From assembly GCF_019991125.1 (NCBI RefSeq), contig NZ_JAGENB010000006.1, positions 186,001 through 250,000 on the forward strand: DNA of 64,000 bases. The letters are read 5' to 3'. Of this stretch, positions 1 through 11,263 are shown piece by piece. Position 1 is the first letter of the stretch. Every line of letters begins with the position of its first letter. The notes below the pieces were generated by a model. It had not been told where the DNA came from. It did no database searches and saw nothing but the letters and a program-made list of their open reading frames with translations. A program made the position numbers and the translations under genes. Source of the stretch: Phyllobacterium calauticae (lineage in GTDB: Bacteria; Pseudomonadota; Alphaproteobacteria; Rhizobiales; Rhizobiaceae).

Positions 1-2172
1 ACGGTAATCCAGCCCGGCACTCACACCGGAGGTTGTAAAATCCCGGCCCGATCCGGAGGATTTGCCGGATGTGTCGCCAATGTCGACCTGACCGGCCGTC
101 CAGACGCCGAAGCGGGATGGAACGAGCTTTTCCGCGACCACTCTGTTGAATGGCTCGGCAGGCCGGGTCCGTCTCGGCTCGGTGAAAAACCCGAGCGGCG
201 TTGCGTCGGCCGGGTCGCGCCGATCCTTTGCCCCGTCATCACTGCGTGGCGTGTTCAGGCTGATGCCCTGGCTGGACTCGTTGCCGCCGCCCCGGCGCAG
301 CTGGCGCAACCGGTCGCCATAATTCGACAGCTGGGCATCGGCAAACCGGCGCGCGCCTTCCGCCTGGGCGTTGACGATACCGATGACTTCCACGTCCTTT
401 GATGGGTCGGCCCTTGCCATCACCGTAATGGTAACATTGGCGGGCGCCGATGTGGTGAAGGCATTGCCAAGGGTATATCTGACCATAGCAACACCACTGA
501 ACGTGGCGGCGGGCGTAAAATCCAGCTGGAAAGCCCGGCTGCCGCCGTCGCCGCTGTCGCGAATGTTTGCGGTGCCTGACCCCGATGGACTGAGCGACAC
601 CATGGCTGCCGCGGTAAACGGACCGCCGGTTGCGCCTTCTGTCAGGTTTACCGTCACCGGCGTTCCCGCCCTTGTGGTGACGGAATGGGCCGCGGCCACC
701 GGCAGCGGATTGACCGTCAGCGTAATCGTGGCCGGCGGCGACGTTCCGAACACGTTGCTCAGGGTATAGCCGATGCTGACCGCGCCTGACGCCCCTGCCG
801 GCGGCGTGTAGATGATATTGGTGCCCGACACGGTCGCACTACCAAAAGCCGGAGGGGTAACAATGGCCGCGCCTGTGAAGGGGCCGCCGGTGGCGCCCGC
901 CGCCGTGTCAATGGTGGTGGCATTTCCAGCCATCGTTGCAGCGCTATGCGCAGCGGCGATCGGGACAGCCAGCGGCGATACGGTAATGGTGACCGTCGCC
1001 GGGGCGGAGGTGCCGCCGGGCCCGGTGGCGCTGTAGGTGAAAGTATCGGTGCCGAAGAAATTTGCGGCCGGGGTATACACGGCGTTAAGACCGTTCACGG
1101 CCACCGCGCCATGGGAAGGCGCGCTGGTGACGGCAATGGAGGTTATTATACCGCCATCGTTGACCGTCACGGGAATGGTAATGGCTTGGTTGGCCAAGGT
1201 TGCGGCGGCATCGTTGACCGCAACCGGCGCGGCCTGATTGATTACCAATGTGTAGGCCTGAGCGCCGTTCATACGCAGATCGTCGGTGGCGGTTACAGTG
1301 AAACTGAACACTCCGGCCACAGTCGGCGCACCGGACAAAACGCCCACGCCGCTTAACGTCATGCCGTTTGGCAACGCCCCGGATGTGATCGCAAACGAAT
1401 AGGGTGCGGTCCCGCCTGACGCCGTCAGCGTCTGCAAATAGTTGACGCCGGTTTTGCCGCTGGGAAGAGTTGAAGGCGCCAGGCTGATGATGCCAGCGGG
1501 TCTGACAACAAGGATGTAACTATTCGTTACAGAGAACGGCGCGCCGGGGCCCGTGCTGCTATCCGTCGCCCGCACGCTGAAAGGGAAAGTACCGCTGACG
1601 GTTGGCGTCCCCGCCAGGGCTCCCGTCGCAGCGTTGAGTGTCATGCCAGCGGGAAGTGAGCCAGCCGCGATCGAAAAGGTATAAGGGGCTGTGCCACCAC
1701 TGACAGAGAATGTTTGGCTGTAAACGGAACCAGAACTGGCAGCCGGCAGCGACCCTGCCGGACTCAACGTCATTGTTGGTGGTGAGACCGTCACGGTAAC
1801 CGTGGCTGGAGCCGACGTTCCATCCAGGTTGGTGGCGGTATAGGTGAAACTGTCAGGTCCGGTATAGCCGCTTGCCGGTGTGTAGGTGATCGACATTCCG
1901 GATGCTGTCGCAGTCCCATGGGCTGGAGCGCTTGCGATCGCCACTGATATCGCCGCGCCGCCGCCAATACCGAGTATTACAGGATTGGCAGCGCTGCCAT
2001 AGCCGACGGTGACACTCACGGGAATTGCAATCGGCGCTGTCTGGGCCTGCGACAGGGCAGGCCAGAATACGGCCAAACAGACGAAGAACAGCCATGCCGC
2101 CAATAGTGTTGGGCGCGCACCATATACCTGCCGGTGGGGGACGAACCCCTCCGGCCAATTCGATCTCGGCAT
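1..2172 (-). CDS. Ig-like repeat autotransporter-type surface protein (partial, C-terminus beyond left edge)
   Basis: Open for 724 codons on the minus strand and still open at base 1. I chose the ATG at 2170-2172, preceded by GAGGGGAACA. An N-terminal extended signal peptide is visible: about 28 residues of polar sequence, a hydrophobic run (LLAAWLFFVCLAVF) and a probable cleavage site near SQAQTA. Then come repeated beta-sandwich modules: a TYTPASGYTGPDSFTYTATN module (residues about 90-125), two He_PIG-type modules with LPAGMTL..GTPTVSGTF signatures (about 130-300), and three VCBS/cadherin-like modules with YTPAANFFGTDTFTY-type motifs (about 305-590). A charged linker follows, and at the left edge FGVWTAGQVDIGD..GVSAGLDYR looks like the first strands of an autotransporter barrel. 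Likely a type V-secreted adhesin. The modules are seen directly; the barrel assignment is inference from about 30 residues. Confidence 0.85.
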   Translation of the reverse strand, partial: MPRSNWPEGFVPHRQVYGARPTLLAAWLFFVCLAVFWPALSQAQTAPIAIPVSVTVGYGSAANPVILGIGGGAAISVAIASAPAHGTATASGMSITYTPASGYTGPDSFTYTATNLDGTSAPATVTVTVSPPTMTLSPAGSLPAASSGSVYSQTFSVSGGTAPYTFSIAAGSLPAGMTLNAATGALAGTPTVSGTFPFSVRATDSSTGPGAPFSVTNSYILVVRPAGIISLAPSTLPSGKTGVNYLQTLTASGGTAPYSFAITSGALPNGMTLSGVGVLSGAPTVAGVFSFTVTATDDLRMNGAQAYTLVINQAAPVAVNDAAATLANQAITIPVTVNDGGIITSIAVTSAPSHGAVAVNGLNAVYTPAANFFGTDTFTYSATGPGGTSAPATVTITVSPLAVPIAAAHSAATMAGNATTIDTAAGATGGPFTGAAIVTPPAFGSATVSGTNIIYTPPAGASGAVSIGYTLSNVFGTSPPATITLTVNPLPVAAAHSVTTRAGTPVTVNLTEGATGGPFTAAAMVSLSPSGSGTANIRDSGDGGSRAFQLDFTPAATFSGVAMVRYTLGNAFTTSAPANVTITVMARADPSKDVEVIGIVNAQAEGARRFADAQLSNYGDRLRQLRRGGGNESSQGISLNTPRSDDGAKDRRDPADATPLGFFTEPRRTRPAEPFNRVVAEKLVPSRFGVWTAGQVDIGDTSGKSSGSGRDFTTSGVSAGLDYR

Positions 2173-2325
2173 TGTTCCCCTCGCCCCACAGCATTCCCGA
2201 CGCAACCATCACCCGTAATGGGCGCCGTTCATTGCATCAATACGGCAGATGCCGTAGTTCCCGACTATTTTGACCGGAACCGGAGAGACCATGGTGTTGG
2301 CAGGAAGACTGCCAGCCGGAAATGC

Positions 2326-2353
2326 AATAGGGCAGCCGTTAGGCTGCCCTATT
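2326..2353 (-). terminator. Hairpin downstream of tRNA-Leu
   Basis: Perfect 12-bp stem (AATAGGGCAGCC / GGCTGCCCTATT) with a 4-nt loop, about 34 bases past the 3' end of the tRNA-Leu gene on the minus strand. The tail on that strand is not a strong T-run, so it may be a processing or termination hairpin shared with the flanking gene. Confidence 0.45.
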
Positions 2354-2386
2354 CTGCAATGATTTCAATCTTGAAGAGAAATCAAA

Positions 2387-2473
2387 TGGTGCGGTCGAGA
2401 AGACTCGAACTTCCACGTCTTGCGACACAGCGACCTCAACGCTGCGCGTCTACCAATTCCGCCACGACCGCAC
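2387..2473 (-). tRNA. tRNA-Leu (anticodon GAG)
   Basis: The reverse complement folds as a class II tRNA. The acceptor arms are GTGCGGTC and GACCGCAC. The D-arm holds GGCGGAATTGGTAGACGCGC, the anticodon loop TTGAGGT carries GAG, a long variable arm of the leucine type follows, and the T-arm is GTTCGAGTC. The 3' CCA is encoded (2387-2389). It reads CUC/CUU leucine codons. Confidence 0.95.
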
Positions 2474-2740
2474 TGTGGTAGAAGCCGAACGTGTCGGCTC
2501 GCGGCATGTAGCAAATGAATTTCAGTGAAACAAGCCCTGTCGGCAATAAACCCGAATGTTTTTCACAAAGCCGGGTGAAAGTTATGCCGCACCCCTCACA
2601 CTGGAAATCTTCCAGGAAAAAGTCCATATGCGGCTCACCATCTTTATCCCAAGGGAATCGGCGCTTTGATGGCCGCAAACGGCCCCATCCGCCGTCATTC
2701 ATCCGGGATGAAGCGACAGTCGAAAGTTTGGTTTCCGATC

Positions 2741-3457
2741 ATGAAGAACAACCGCGACGATCTCGTCTCCGCGTTTTTTGCCCAAAGCGATTCCCCGAAA
2801 GTGGAGTGGCGCGTCGCCGATGGGCTGACCGATTACGATACCGCCCTCGCCTTCATGGAAGACCGCGTTGCGGCGATTCGCGCCGGCACGGCAAAGGAAC
2901 TGGTCTGGCTGGTCGAACATCCGCCGCTCTACACCGCCGGCACCAGCGCCAAGGACGGCGACCTTCTGGCTGCCGACCGCTTTCCCGTCTATGCCACGGG
3001 GCGCGGCGGCGAATACACCTATCACGGCCCCGGTCAGCGCGTGGCCTATGTCATGCTCGACCTGAAGCGGCGGCGCGAGGATATCCGCGCCTTCGTGGCG
3101 GCGCTGGAGCAATGGATCATCGCCACGCTTGGCGCGTTCAACGTGCGCGGCGAGCGGCGCGAGGACCGCGTCGGCGTCTGGGTGACCCGGCCGGAGCGCC
3201 CGCCGCTGCCGGACGGGTCTCCCGCCGAAGACAAGATCGCCGCCATCGGCATCCGCCTGCGCAAATGGGTGAGCTTTCACGGCATCTCGATCAATGTGGA
3301 ACCGGAGCTTGCCCATTTCGACGGCATCGTGCCGTGCGGCGTGCGCGGCCATGGCGTGACCAGCCTCGTCGATCTCGGCCTGCCCGTCGGCATGGATGAT
3401 CTCGACCGGGCGCTGCGGGATGCATTCGAGCCTGTGTTCGGGCCGGTCGAGCGCTAG
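2741..3457 (+). CDS. lipB: Lipoyl(octanoyl) transferase LipB
   Basis: Transfers octanoyl from octanoyl-ACP to the lipoyl-domain lysine of 2-oxoacid dehydrogenase E2 subunits and GcvH; cytoplasmic. About 238 residues. LipB signatures are visible in order: [15 protein letters not shown], the [13 protein letters not shown] loop, a lysine in [13 protein letters not shown], and the catalytic cysteine in [14 protein letters not shown]. Start choice is uncertain: ATG at 2741 gives the usual length, and in-frame ATGs at 2708 and 2666 would add a non-conserved extension. None has a strong Shine-Dalgarno sequence. A lipoylated client (BCKDH E2) is encoded 12 kb downstream. Confidence 0.93.
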   Translation: MKNNRDDLVSAFFAQSDSPKVEWRVADGLTDYDTALAFMEDRVAAIRAGTAKELVWLVEHPPLYTAGTSAKDGDLLAADRFPVYATGRGGEYTYHGPGQRVAYVMLDLKRRREDIRAFVAALEQWIIATLGAFNVRGERREDRVGVWVTRPERPPLPDGSPAEDKIAAIGIRLRKWVSFHGISINVEPELAHFDGIVPCGVRGHGVTSLVDLGLPVGMDDLDRALRDAFEPVFGPVER

Positions 3458-3477
3458 AGGATTTGGCAGAACCGATC

Positions 3478-3562
3478 TGCGTGGTTCGACAAGCTCACCA
3501 TGAGGGAGCTTGCTGGCTGCAATCAACCCACATCCCTCATGGTGAGCTCGTCGAACCACGCA
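3478..3562. repeat. Intergenic palindromic repeat, copy 1 (short form)
   Basis: Two about 30-nt arms in inverted orientation. The left arm contains GTTCGACAAGCTCACCATGA and the right arm is its reverse complement, with a 25-nt spacer. It lies between the convergent lipB and pccA 3' ends. It is the shortest of eight family members in the window. Confidence 0.9.
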
Positions 3563-3581
3563 CTATGGTCATGCTATCAGA

Positions 3582-5594
<2,013 letters not shown>

Positions 5595-5692
5595 TTTTAT
5601 GGACCTCCCGCACAAAATGCGCCTCTGGTTCTATTGCCAATGGCTGATTTGCTCAACTGCTATTGTCGACGCTCTAATTGAAAGCAGGCCGG

Positions 5693-6619
5693 TTAATTGA
5701 AAGCAGGCTCCGGCGTTTTCTGCTTTTTCCCCTCGCGCCAGACCACATAGGCACCCGAGGCAATGATGATGGCAATGCCCAGCCATTTCGACGCGGTCGG
5801 AAACTCCTGGAATACGAACAGGCCGATGATGACGGCCATGACGATTTCCAGATACTGGAACGGCGCCAGCAGCGACGCCGGCGCAAGGCGCGAAGCCTGC
5901 ACCACGAGGAGATGCCCGCCCGTGGCGATCGCGCCGATGGCAAACAAAAGAAACCAGGACATGCCGGTCGCGGGCGTGCCCAGCGTCATGTCGCCGACAC
6001 CGAAGGCCGCACCGAGGAACAGGGCAACGATCACCGTCACGGTGCCGCCGATGCCCGCATAGAGCTGCATGACCAGCGGCGTGTCGTGCACGCCCAGGCG
6101 GCGGTTGAGAACGAGATAGACCGCAAACAGCGCCGCCGTGCCCAGCGGCAGCAGCGAAACCCAGCCGAACAGCTCCCAGCTCGGCTGGATGACGATCAGT
6201 GTCCCGATGAACCCGACCGCAACGGCAATGCGCCGGCGCCAGCCGACGGTTTCCTTCAGCACCACGGCCGAGAGCAGCGTCAGCATCAGCGGCTCGACGA
6301 AAAACACCGCCATGGCATCGGCAAGCGGCATGTATTTGACGGCGGCAAAGAAGCACAGGCTGCCGATGCCCATCAGAAAACCGCGCAGCAGGTTGCCCCA
6401 GAGATTGTGCGGCTTGAGCGAGCGCATGCCGGTCAGCGCCACGATGATCAGCATGGTCAGGATCGTCTGGACGACGAAGCGCGACAGCGTCACCGTGGCC
6501 GGCGGCAGGCTGTCCACCGTCGACAACCATTTGGCGATGGCATCCATCATCGGCAGGATAAACATCGCACCGGCCATCGTTCCGACGCCCCTCATTTGCG
6601 GCGAGGTTGTGTTTTCCAT
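5693..6619 (-). CDS. DMT superfamily (EamA) transporter
   Basis: Inner-membrane drug/metabolite exporter family; substrate unknown. 308 residues from the ATG at 6619 (GAAAGG upstream); a longer reading to 6688 adds a non-conserved N-terminus. About ten hydrophobic segments arranged as two EamA repeats. The end of the first repeat has the typical FFAAVKYMPLADAMAVFFVEPL and the second has MVLN-like and LAPASLLAPFQYLEIV motifs. It faces the XRE gene divergently across a 184-bp gap. Its stop codon lies in a small 19-bp tandem duplication (TAATTGAAAGCAGGC at 5675 and 5694). Confidence 0.88.
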   Translation of the reverse strand: MENTTSPQMRGVGTMAGAMFILPMMDAIAKWLSTVDSLPPATVTLSRFVVQTILTMLIIVALTGMRSLKPHNLWGNLLRGFLMGIGSLCFFAAVKYMPLADAMAVFFVEPLMLTLLSAVVLKETVGWRRRIAVAVGFIGTLIVIQPSWELFGWVSLLPLGTAALFAVYLVLNRRLGVHDTPLVMQLYAGIGGTVTVIVALFLGAAFGVGDMTLGTPATGMSWFLLFAIGAIATGGHLLVVQASRLAPASLLAPFQYLEIVMAVIIGLFVFQEFPTASKWLGIAIIIASGAYVVWREGKKQKTPEPAFN

Positions 6620-6803
6620 GGTGCGGCCTTTCCGGGACAAATGGCTCAGGTGGGGCCCCAGCCATATCGGCTCTGCGGAAAAAAGCAATCATCCGCATAA
6701 TGCAAAATGGAAGCAAAATGCCGCCGGATTTGACTTTTCTGCTTCCAAATGGTGCAAAAGCTTTCGTCTACACTTTAAAAACAAGAAAAAGATGGAGAAA
6801 GCC

Positions 6804-7184
6804 ATGAATTTCATCTCCAACATCATCACCGCCATGCCCGACACGGACACGCTGGGCGGCCGCCTTTCCCGCGCGCGCGATGCCAAGTCGATGACGGTGG
6901 CGCAGCTCGCGGTGCGTGTCGGCGTCAAGCCGGAAACCATCGCCGCCTGGGAATCCGACCGGTCGGAGCCCGGTGTCCACCGTCTGTTCATGCTGGCCGG
7001 ATCGCTCGGGGTCACGCAGACCTGGCTCATACACGGGGTCGGACAATCGCCCGACGAGAGCGACACGGCGGACGAAAACCGCCTGCTGAAAAGCCAGATC
7101 GCCAATCTCAAGGCTCTGCACCAGGAGCTGGGCGAGCGGATCGAAGAGCTCGAAAAAGCCGTGTCGCGCCTCAAAGCCGCTTGA
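6804..7184 (+). CDS. XRE-family HTH regulator with C-terminal coiled coil
   Basis: 126 residues. Residues about 18-75 form a Cro/C1-type HTH (LGGRLSRARDAKSMTVAQLA, VKPETIAAWE, then SLGVTQTWLIHGVG). A C-terminal heptad-rich helix (ENRLLKSQIANLKALHQEL..) probably dimerises. GGAG sits seven bases before the chosen ATG; another ATG four codons upstream is possible. Divergent from the EamA exporter at 5693-6619, which makes that gene a candidate target (inference). Confidence 0.85.
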   Translation: MNFISNIITAMPDTDTLGGRLSRARDAKSMTVAQLAVRVGVKPETIAAWESDRSEPGVHRLFMLAGSLGVTQTWLIHGVGQSPDESDTADENRLLKSQIANLKALHQELGERIEELEKAVSRLKAA

Positions 7185-7315
7185 AACTTGGGTTTTAACC
7201 GCATAGTTCTGTGGTGAACCCCGGAACAGATCACGAACGCCCATCGCGTTTCCCGGCGAAGCATGTCAAGATTGCCGGTGATTCGCAGCCCCTGTAGCAT
7301 TGGCCAAAATACGAT

Positions 7316-9421
7316 ATGGATGACAATAACGACCTCTTTTCAGCGGTAGTCAAAACAGCCCGGGAACGCCAGGCAGCGGTGGACCAGACCAGGGTCGAAC
7401 CCGCCGCGACGCCGGTGGCACCGCCTGTGAAAATCGCGCCGGTTGCGGCCGCGAAGGCCCCGGCACGCGCCGCCCCCGATAGCAGCGGCGGCTACAATGC
7501 GGCGCAGATCCAGGTTCTCGATGGTCTCGAACCCGTTCGCCGCCGTCCGGGCATGTATATCGGCGGCACCGACGAGCGGGCGATGCATCATCTCTTTGCC
7601 GAAGTCATCGACAACTCGATGGACGAGGCGGTTGCCGGGCACGCCAACTTCATCGATATCGAACTGGACGAGAACGGCTATCTCTCGGTCACCGACAACG
7701 GCCGCGGCATCCCCGTCGATCCGCATCCCGATCCCAAGCAGCTCGGCAAATCCGCGCTCGAAGTCATCATGACCACCCTGCATGCGGGCGGAAAGTTCGA
7801 TTCAGACGTCTATGAAACATCGGGCGGTCTGCATGGCGTCGGCATATCGGTGGTGAACGCCCTGTCCGATCACGTGGAAGTGGAAGTTGCCCGCAACCGG
7901 CGCCTCTACCGCCAGCGCTTCTCGCGCGGCCATCCGCTCGGACCGATCGAGGATGTCGGCGAGGTGCACAACCGTCGCGGCACGCGCACAACTTTCCACC
8001 CGGACCCGGAGATTTTCGGTCAGGGCGCGAAGTTCGACCCCGCACGCCTTTTCAAGATGGCCCGGTCAAAGGCCTATCTGTTCGGCGGCGTTGAAATCCG
8101 CTGGAACTGCGCACCATCCCTGCTCGACCCGAAGGACCCGACACCCGACAAGGCGGTGTTTCATTTCCCCGGCGGTTTGAAGGATTATCTGGCTGCTTCG
8201 CTCGGCAAGGATTTTCAGGTCACGCGCGACATGTTTGCGGGCAGGACGGAAAAATCCAGCGGCCATGGCGCGCTGGAATGGGCGGTTGCCTGGTATGGCG
8301 GCGACGGCTTTGTCCATTCCTACTGCAACACGATTCCCACAGGCGAAGGCGGCACGCATGAGGCGGGCCTGCGCATCGCCCTCACCCGCGGCCTGAAAGC
8401 CTATGCGGAACTGACCGGCAACAAGCGCGCCTCGATCATCACCACCGATGACGTGATGATCTCGTCGGCGGCCATGCTCTCCGTGTTCATCCGCGAACCG
8501 GAATTCGTCGGCCAGACCAAGGACAAGCTTGCCACGGTCGAAGCGCAGCGCATTGTCGAAAATGCCATCCGCGATCCATTCGATCATTGGCTTGCCGCCT
8601 CGCCGCAGGAAGCATCGAAGCTGCTGGACTGGGTGGTGGAGCGTGCGGACGAGCGCGTCAAGCGCCGCCAGGAAAAGGAAGTCAACCGCAAGTCGGCGGT
8701 GCGCAAGCTGCGCCTGCCGGGCAAGCTGGCCGACTGCACCCAGACGGGTGCGCTCGGCGCCGAACTCTTCATCGTCGAGGGTGATTCCGCCGGCGGCTCG
8801 GCCAAGCAGGCGCGGGACCGCGCCACGCAGGCGGTGCTGCCGCTGCGCGGCAAGATTCTCAACGTCGTCAGCGCCGGGCGGGAGAAGATGACGGCCAACC
8901 AGCAGATCGGCGACCTGATCCAGGCGCTCGGCTGCGGCACGCGGTCAAAATACCGCGACGAGGATTTGCGCTACGACCGCATTATCATCATGACCGATGC
9001 CGACGTCGACGGCGCGCACATCGCTTCGCTGCTCATCACCTTCTTCTATCAGGAAATGCCGGAACTGATCCGCAACGGCCACCTTTTCCTCGGCGTGCCG
9101 CCGCTCTACCGCATCGCCCAGGGTGGCAAGGTCGCCTATGCCCGCAATGATGCGCACAAGGATGAACTGATGCGCACGCTGTTCACCGGCAAGGGCAAGA
9201 TCGAAATCGGACGGTTCAAGGGCCTCGGCGAAATGCGCGCCGACCAGCTCAAGGAAACGACAATGGACCGCAAGAAGCGCACGCTTTTGCGGGTGCAGAT
9301 CGACGAGGAGTGGATCGAGGAAACAAGACTCGCGGTCGATGATCTGATGGGCACGAAACCGGAAGCCCGCTTTCGCTTCATCCAGGACCGCGCCGCGTTC
9401 GTGGAAGAGCTGGACATCTGA
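7316..9421 (+). CDS. parE: DNA topoisomerase IV subunit B
   Basis: ATPase subunit of topoisomerase IV, which decatenates daughter chromosomes with ParC. 701 residues, normal for alphaproteobacteria, with an Ala/Pro-rich N-terminal extension of about 55 residues. GHKL ATPase: VLDGLEPVRRRPGMYIGG, EVIDNSMDEA, DNGRGIPVD, GGLHGVG. Transducer domain, then TOPRIM with EGDSAGGSAKQARDR and DADVDGAHIASLL, and the C-terminal FKGLGEMRADQLKETTMD. The GHKL/TOPRIM details and lack of a GyrB-type insertion favour ParE over GyrB. A terminator follows directly. Confidence 0.95.
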   Translation: MDDNNDLFSAVVKTARERQAAVDQTRVEPAATPVAPPVKIAPVAAAKAPARAAPDSSGGYNAAQIQVLDGLEPVRRRPGMYIGGTDERAMHHLFAEVIDNSMDEAVAGHANFIDIELDENGYLSVTDNGRGIPVDPHPDPKQLGKSALEVIMTTLHAGGKFDSDVYETSGGLHGVGISVVNALSDHVEVEVARNRRLYRQRFSRGHPLGPIEDVGEVHNRRGTRTTFHPDPEIFGQGAKFDPARLFKMARSKAYLFGGVEIRWNCAPSLLDPKDPTPDKAVFHFPGGLKDYLAASLGKDFQVTRDMFAGRTEKSSGHGALEWAVAWYGGDGFVHSYCNTIPTGEGGTHEAGLRIALTRGLKAYAELTGNKRASIITTDDVMISSAAMLSVFIREPEFVGQTKDKLATVEAQRIVENAIRDPFDHWLAASPQEASKLLDWVVERADERVKRRQEKEVNRKSAVRKLRLPGKLADCTQTGALGAELFIVEGDSAGGSAKQARDRATQAVLPLRGKILNVVSAGREKMTANQQIGDLIQALGCGTRSKYRDEDLRYDRIIIMTDADVDGAHIASLLITFFYQEMPELIRNGHLFLGVPPLYRIAQGGKVAYARNDAHKDELMRTLFTGKGKIEIGRFKGLGEMRADQLKETTMDRKKRTLLRVQIDEEWIEETRLAVDDLMGTKPEARFRFIQDRAAFVEELDI

Positions 9422-9444
9422 TATTCAACGATGAAACCTGTTTC

Positions 9445-9477
9445 AAATGGCGGTGCTTTGCATCGCCATTTTTTGTT
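9445..9477 (+). terminator. Rho-independent terminator of parE
   Basis: Stem AAATGGCG / CGCCATTT around an 11-nt loop, followed by a T-run (TTTTTTG), starting 24 bases after the parE stop. Part of this sequence recurs downstream of the MarR gene at 11264. Confidence 0.8.
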
Positions 9478-9527
9478 TGGGGGAGCGCTTAACAATGGTT
9501 GGCACAATGCTTTCGCATGGGTTCGCT
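9457..9527 (+). repeat. Degenerate repeat unit shared with 11264-11334
   Basis: TTTGCATCGCCATTTT, then a T/G stretch and GGGGGAGC, then looser similarity ending in GCATGGGTTCG. It aligns with the sequence just after the MarR gene (TTTGCATCGCCATTTT...GGGGGAGC...GCATGGTTCG). The EamA/MarR pair is thus flanked by two related copies in direct orientation. Confidence 0.6.
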
Positions 9528-9545
9528 GCGCCCCAGCAAACAATC

Positions 9546-10469
9546 TCATGTTTCCGAGCGCCCCATCAAAACGGCTCCCACTATAAGACCTGCACCGATG
9601 AACATGATGAGATGGGGTTGCTCACCCAGCCAGATATATGCCCCCGCCAGACCGAAAAGCGGGGTCAGCGTGAGGTAGAGCCCCGCAGCACCGGCGCTCA
9701 ACACGCGCAAACCGATGAGATAGAGCCAAAACGGTATGGCGTACTGCACAACCCCGGAGAAACCGGCATACCATAATGTCGATGCTGACACGTCATTCCA
9801 CAGCGGCGGGACGAGATTGGCGGTTATAGCAATGCCGTAGACTGCAATGGCCAGCACCAATCCGGCGGTCTGCTGCGCTGCGGCGAGGGTCGCCGGAGGG
9901 TAGCTTGAGCTGAGGCGGGCAGAGAGAACAACATATCCGGCGGCAAACATGGTCGCAAGGACGATCAGGAAGTCCCCCAGCATCTGGTCAAGCGCTTGAT
10001 CCGCCCCCTGCTCCTGGGACACAAGCACCAATCCCATGAACGCCAGTGCAATGCAGCCCATGAGACGTCCGCTCGGGCGCTGTTTGAACAGCAGCCACCC
10101 CAGGAGAAGAATAAAAATCGGCTCAGCCGAGCTGATAACCGCAGAATGCCCGGCAGTTGTCCACGACAGGCCAATGAGACCGACCGTATAAGCCAGTCCC
10201 GGCTCAAGAAGGCCGGTGAGCGACGCGCGAATGAGTGGCTTGCCGATGTGCTTCGCGGGACGCTCGCGTACGGCCATCAACAACAACAAGCTGACGCTGG
10301 CCACGAGCTGAACAACAAGAAGCGCCGGCGGTGACATCTGATGGAGAACGTCGCGACTCATCACCGTTGCCAGGCCCCAGCAGGCGGCCGAACCGATCAT
10401 GGCAAGGATGGCAATCGTTCTGGTGGGATTCTTCGAGGACTTTAAAATCGATGTTTCCAAGGCACTCAT
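9546..10469 (-). CDS. EamA/DMT family exporter
   Basis: 307 residues from the ATG at 10469 (GGGA-rich site upstream; a start at 10511 is possible but adds unconserved residues). About ten transmembrane helices in two EamA halves, with AACWGLATVMSRDVL, SSAEPIFILLLGWLLFKQRP, and a second half ending LTPLFGLAGAYIWLGE. Little sequence in common with the other EamA protein at 5.7 kb. It is transcribed divergently from a MarR gene, the usual layout for a regulated efflux gene; substrate unknown. Confidence 0.88.
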   Translation of the reverse strand: MSALETSILKSSKNPTRTIAILAMIGSAACWGLATVMSRDVLHQMSPPALLVVQLVASVSLLLLMAVRERPAKHIGKPLIRASLTGLLEPGLAYTVGLIGLSWTTAGHSAVISSAEPIFILLLGWLLFKQRPSGRLMGCIALAFMGLVLVSQEQGADQALDQMLGDFLIVLATMFAAGYVVLSARLSSSYPPATLAAAQQTAGLVLAIAVYGIAITANLVPPLWNDVSASTLWYAGFSGVVQYAIPFWLYLIGLRVLSAGAAGLYLTLTPLFGLAGAYIWLGEQPHLIMFIGAGLIVGAVLMGRSET

Positions 10470-10710
10470 CGTTGTCGTCCCAACAATTTGTTCAGGAGAC
10501 CGGCGATACAACCTGCCGGCTGATCAGGGTTTGTCTTCTGCATCGACGCGGACAGCATTGCCGCCCCGCTTCCAAGGCGGCAATAGGCAAGGATGATCAT
10601 GAGGTTATCCTCTGGCACGTGTGTCACACGATGGTCCCTCTATCCGCTGAACAACCGGATACTCGTTCTGTTGCTCGAGGCAAAAGTGAGATAAACTTCA
10701 CATCACAAAT

Positions 10711-10743
10711 AAATGTATGCAACACACATATATATGGGTAAAC
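10711..10743. promoter_or_regulatory. AT-rich MarR/exporter intergenic control region
   Basis: AT-rich stretch directly before the MarR start with imperfectly symmetric TGTATG...CACATA half-sites spaced by five bases. It lies in the 274-bp divergent gap, where a MarR autoregulatory operator would be expected. No footprint-quality palindrome is visible. Confidence 0.3.
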
Positions 10744-11262
10744 ATGAATCCACAACTGGTTAATGTGCTGGGAGCCTTGTCATTGGCGCTTGCCGATGCA
10801 CAAATTGAGGCAGTTCAGAAAGCGAGCGGGATCGGAACCGCTGGCTGCGCAACGCTTGTCGCTTTGGGCCATTATCCCAACCTCACCATCCGGGAGATTG
10901 CGACAATCGCGGGCCTCAGTCACTCTGTCATTGTTCGGACGGTTGAAGCACTGGTCGGTGCCGGGCTTATCACCAAGGCGCCCGGCAAGGACAAACGTGA
11001 AGTCACGTCGCACCTGACACCCGAAGGCAAGCAGCTTCGCAACGACCTCATTGATGCAAGGGAAGCCGTCCTCAAAAAATCGCTCATTACCCTCTCCCAG
11101 CAAAATCAGGATGTTCTTCATGGCCTGGTAAGTCAGATGCTGGAGAACATGACCACGAGCCGAGACCAATCCGATCATCTCTGCAGACTGTGTGATGAGG
11201 ACGCTTGCGGCCCCGATTGCCCCGTCGAAATGCGTGTGCGAGACATGCACGGGAACAGGTGA
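10744..11262 (+). CDS. MarR-family regulator with cysteine-rich C-terminal tail
   Basis: 172 residues from the ATG at 10744. A MarR winged helix spans about residues 25-125: GCATLVALGHYPNLTIREIA, recognition helix SHSVIVRTVEALVGAGLITK, and wing APGKDKREVTSHLTPEG. The last 35 residues carry HLCRLCDEDACGPDCPVE with four cysteines (CxxC...C...C), which suggests metal or thiol sensing (inference). Divergent from the EamA exporter, so probably its local repressor. The following DNA begins a repeat unit rather than a second gene. Confidence 0.88.
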   Translation: MNPQLVNVLGALSLALADAQIEAVQKASGIGTAGCATLVALGHYPNLTIREIATIAGLSHSVIVRTVEALVGAGLITKAPGKDKREVTSHLTPEGKQLRNDLIDAREAVLKKSLITLSQQNQDVLHGLVSQMLENMTTSRDQSDHLCRLCDEDACGPDCPVEMRVRDMHGNR

Positions 11263-11263
11263 T

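Noticed and set aside
2436-2702. An 88-codon minus-strand frame with CEGCG...C cysteines between lipB and tRNA-Leu
   Set aside because: Its 3' end runs into the tRNA gene, there is no convincing ribosome site, and the zinc-ribbon resemblance is weak. More likely the tRNA promoter region.
5675-5708. 19-bp tandem duplication at the end of the EamA gene
   Set aside because: Small slippage-type duplication; it does not alter the protein except around the stop and shows no sign of function.
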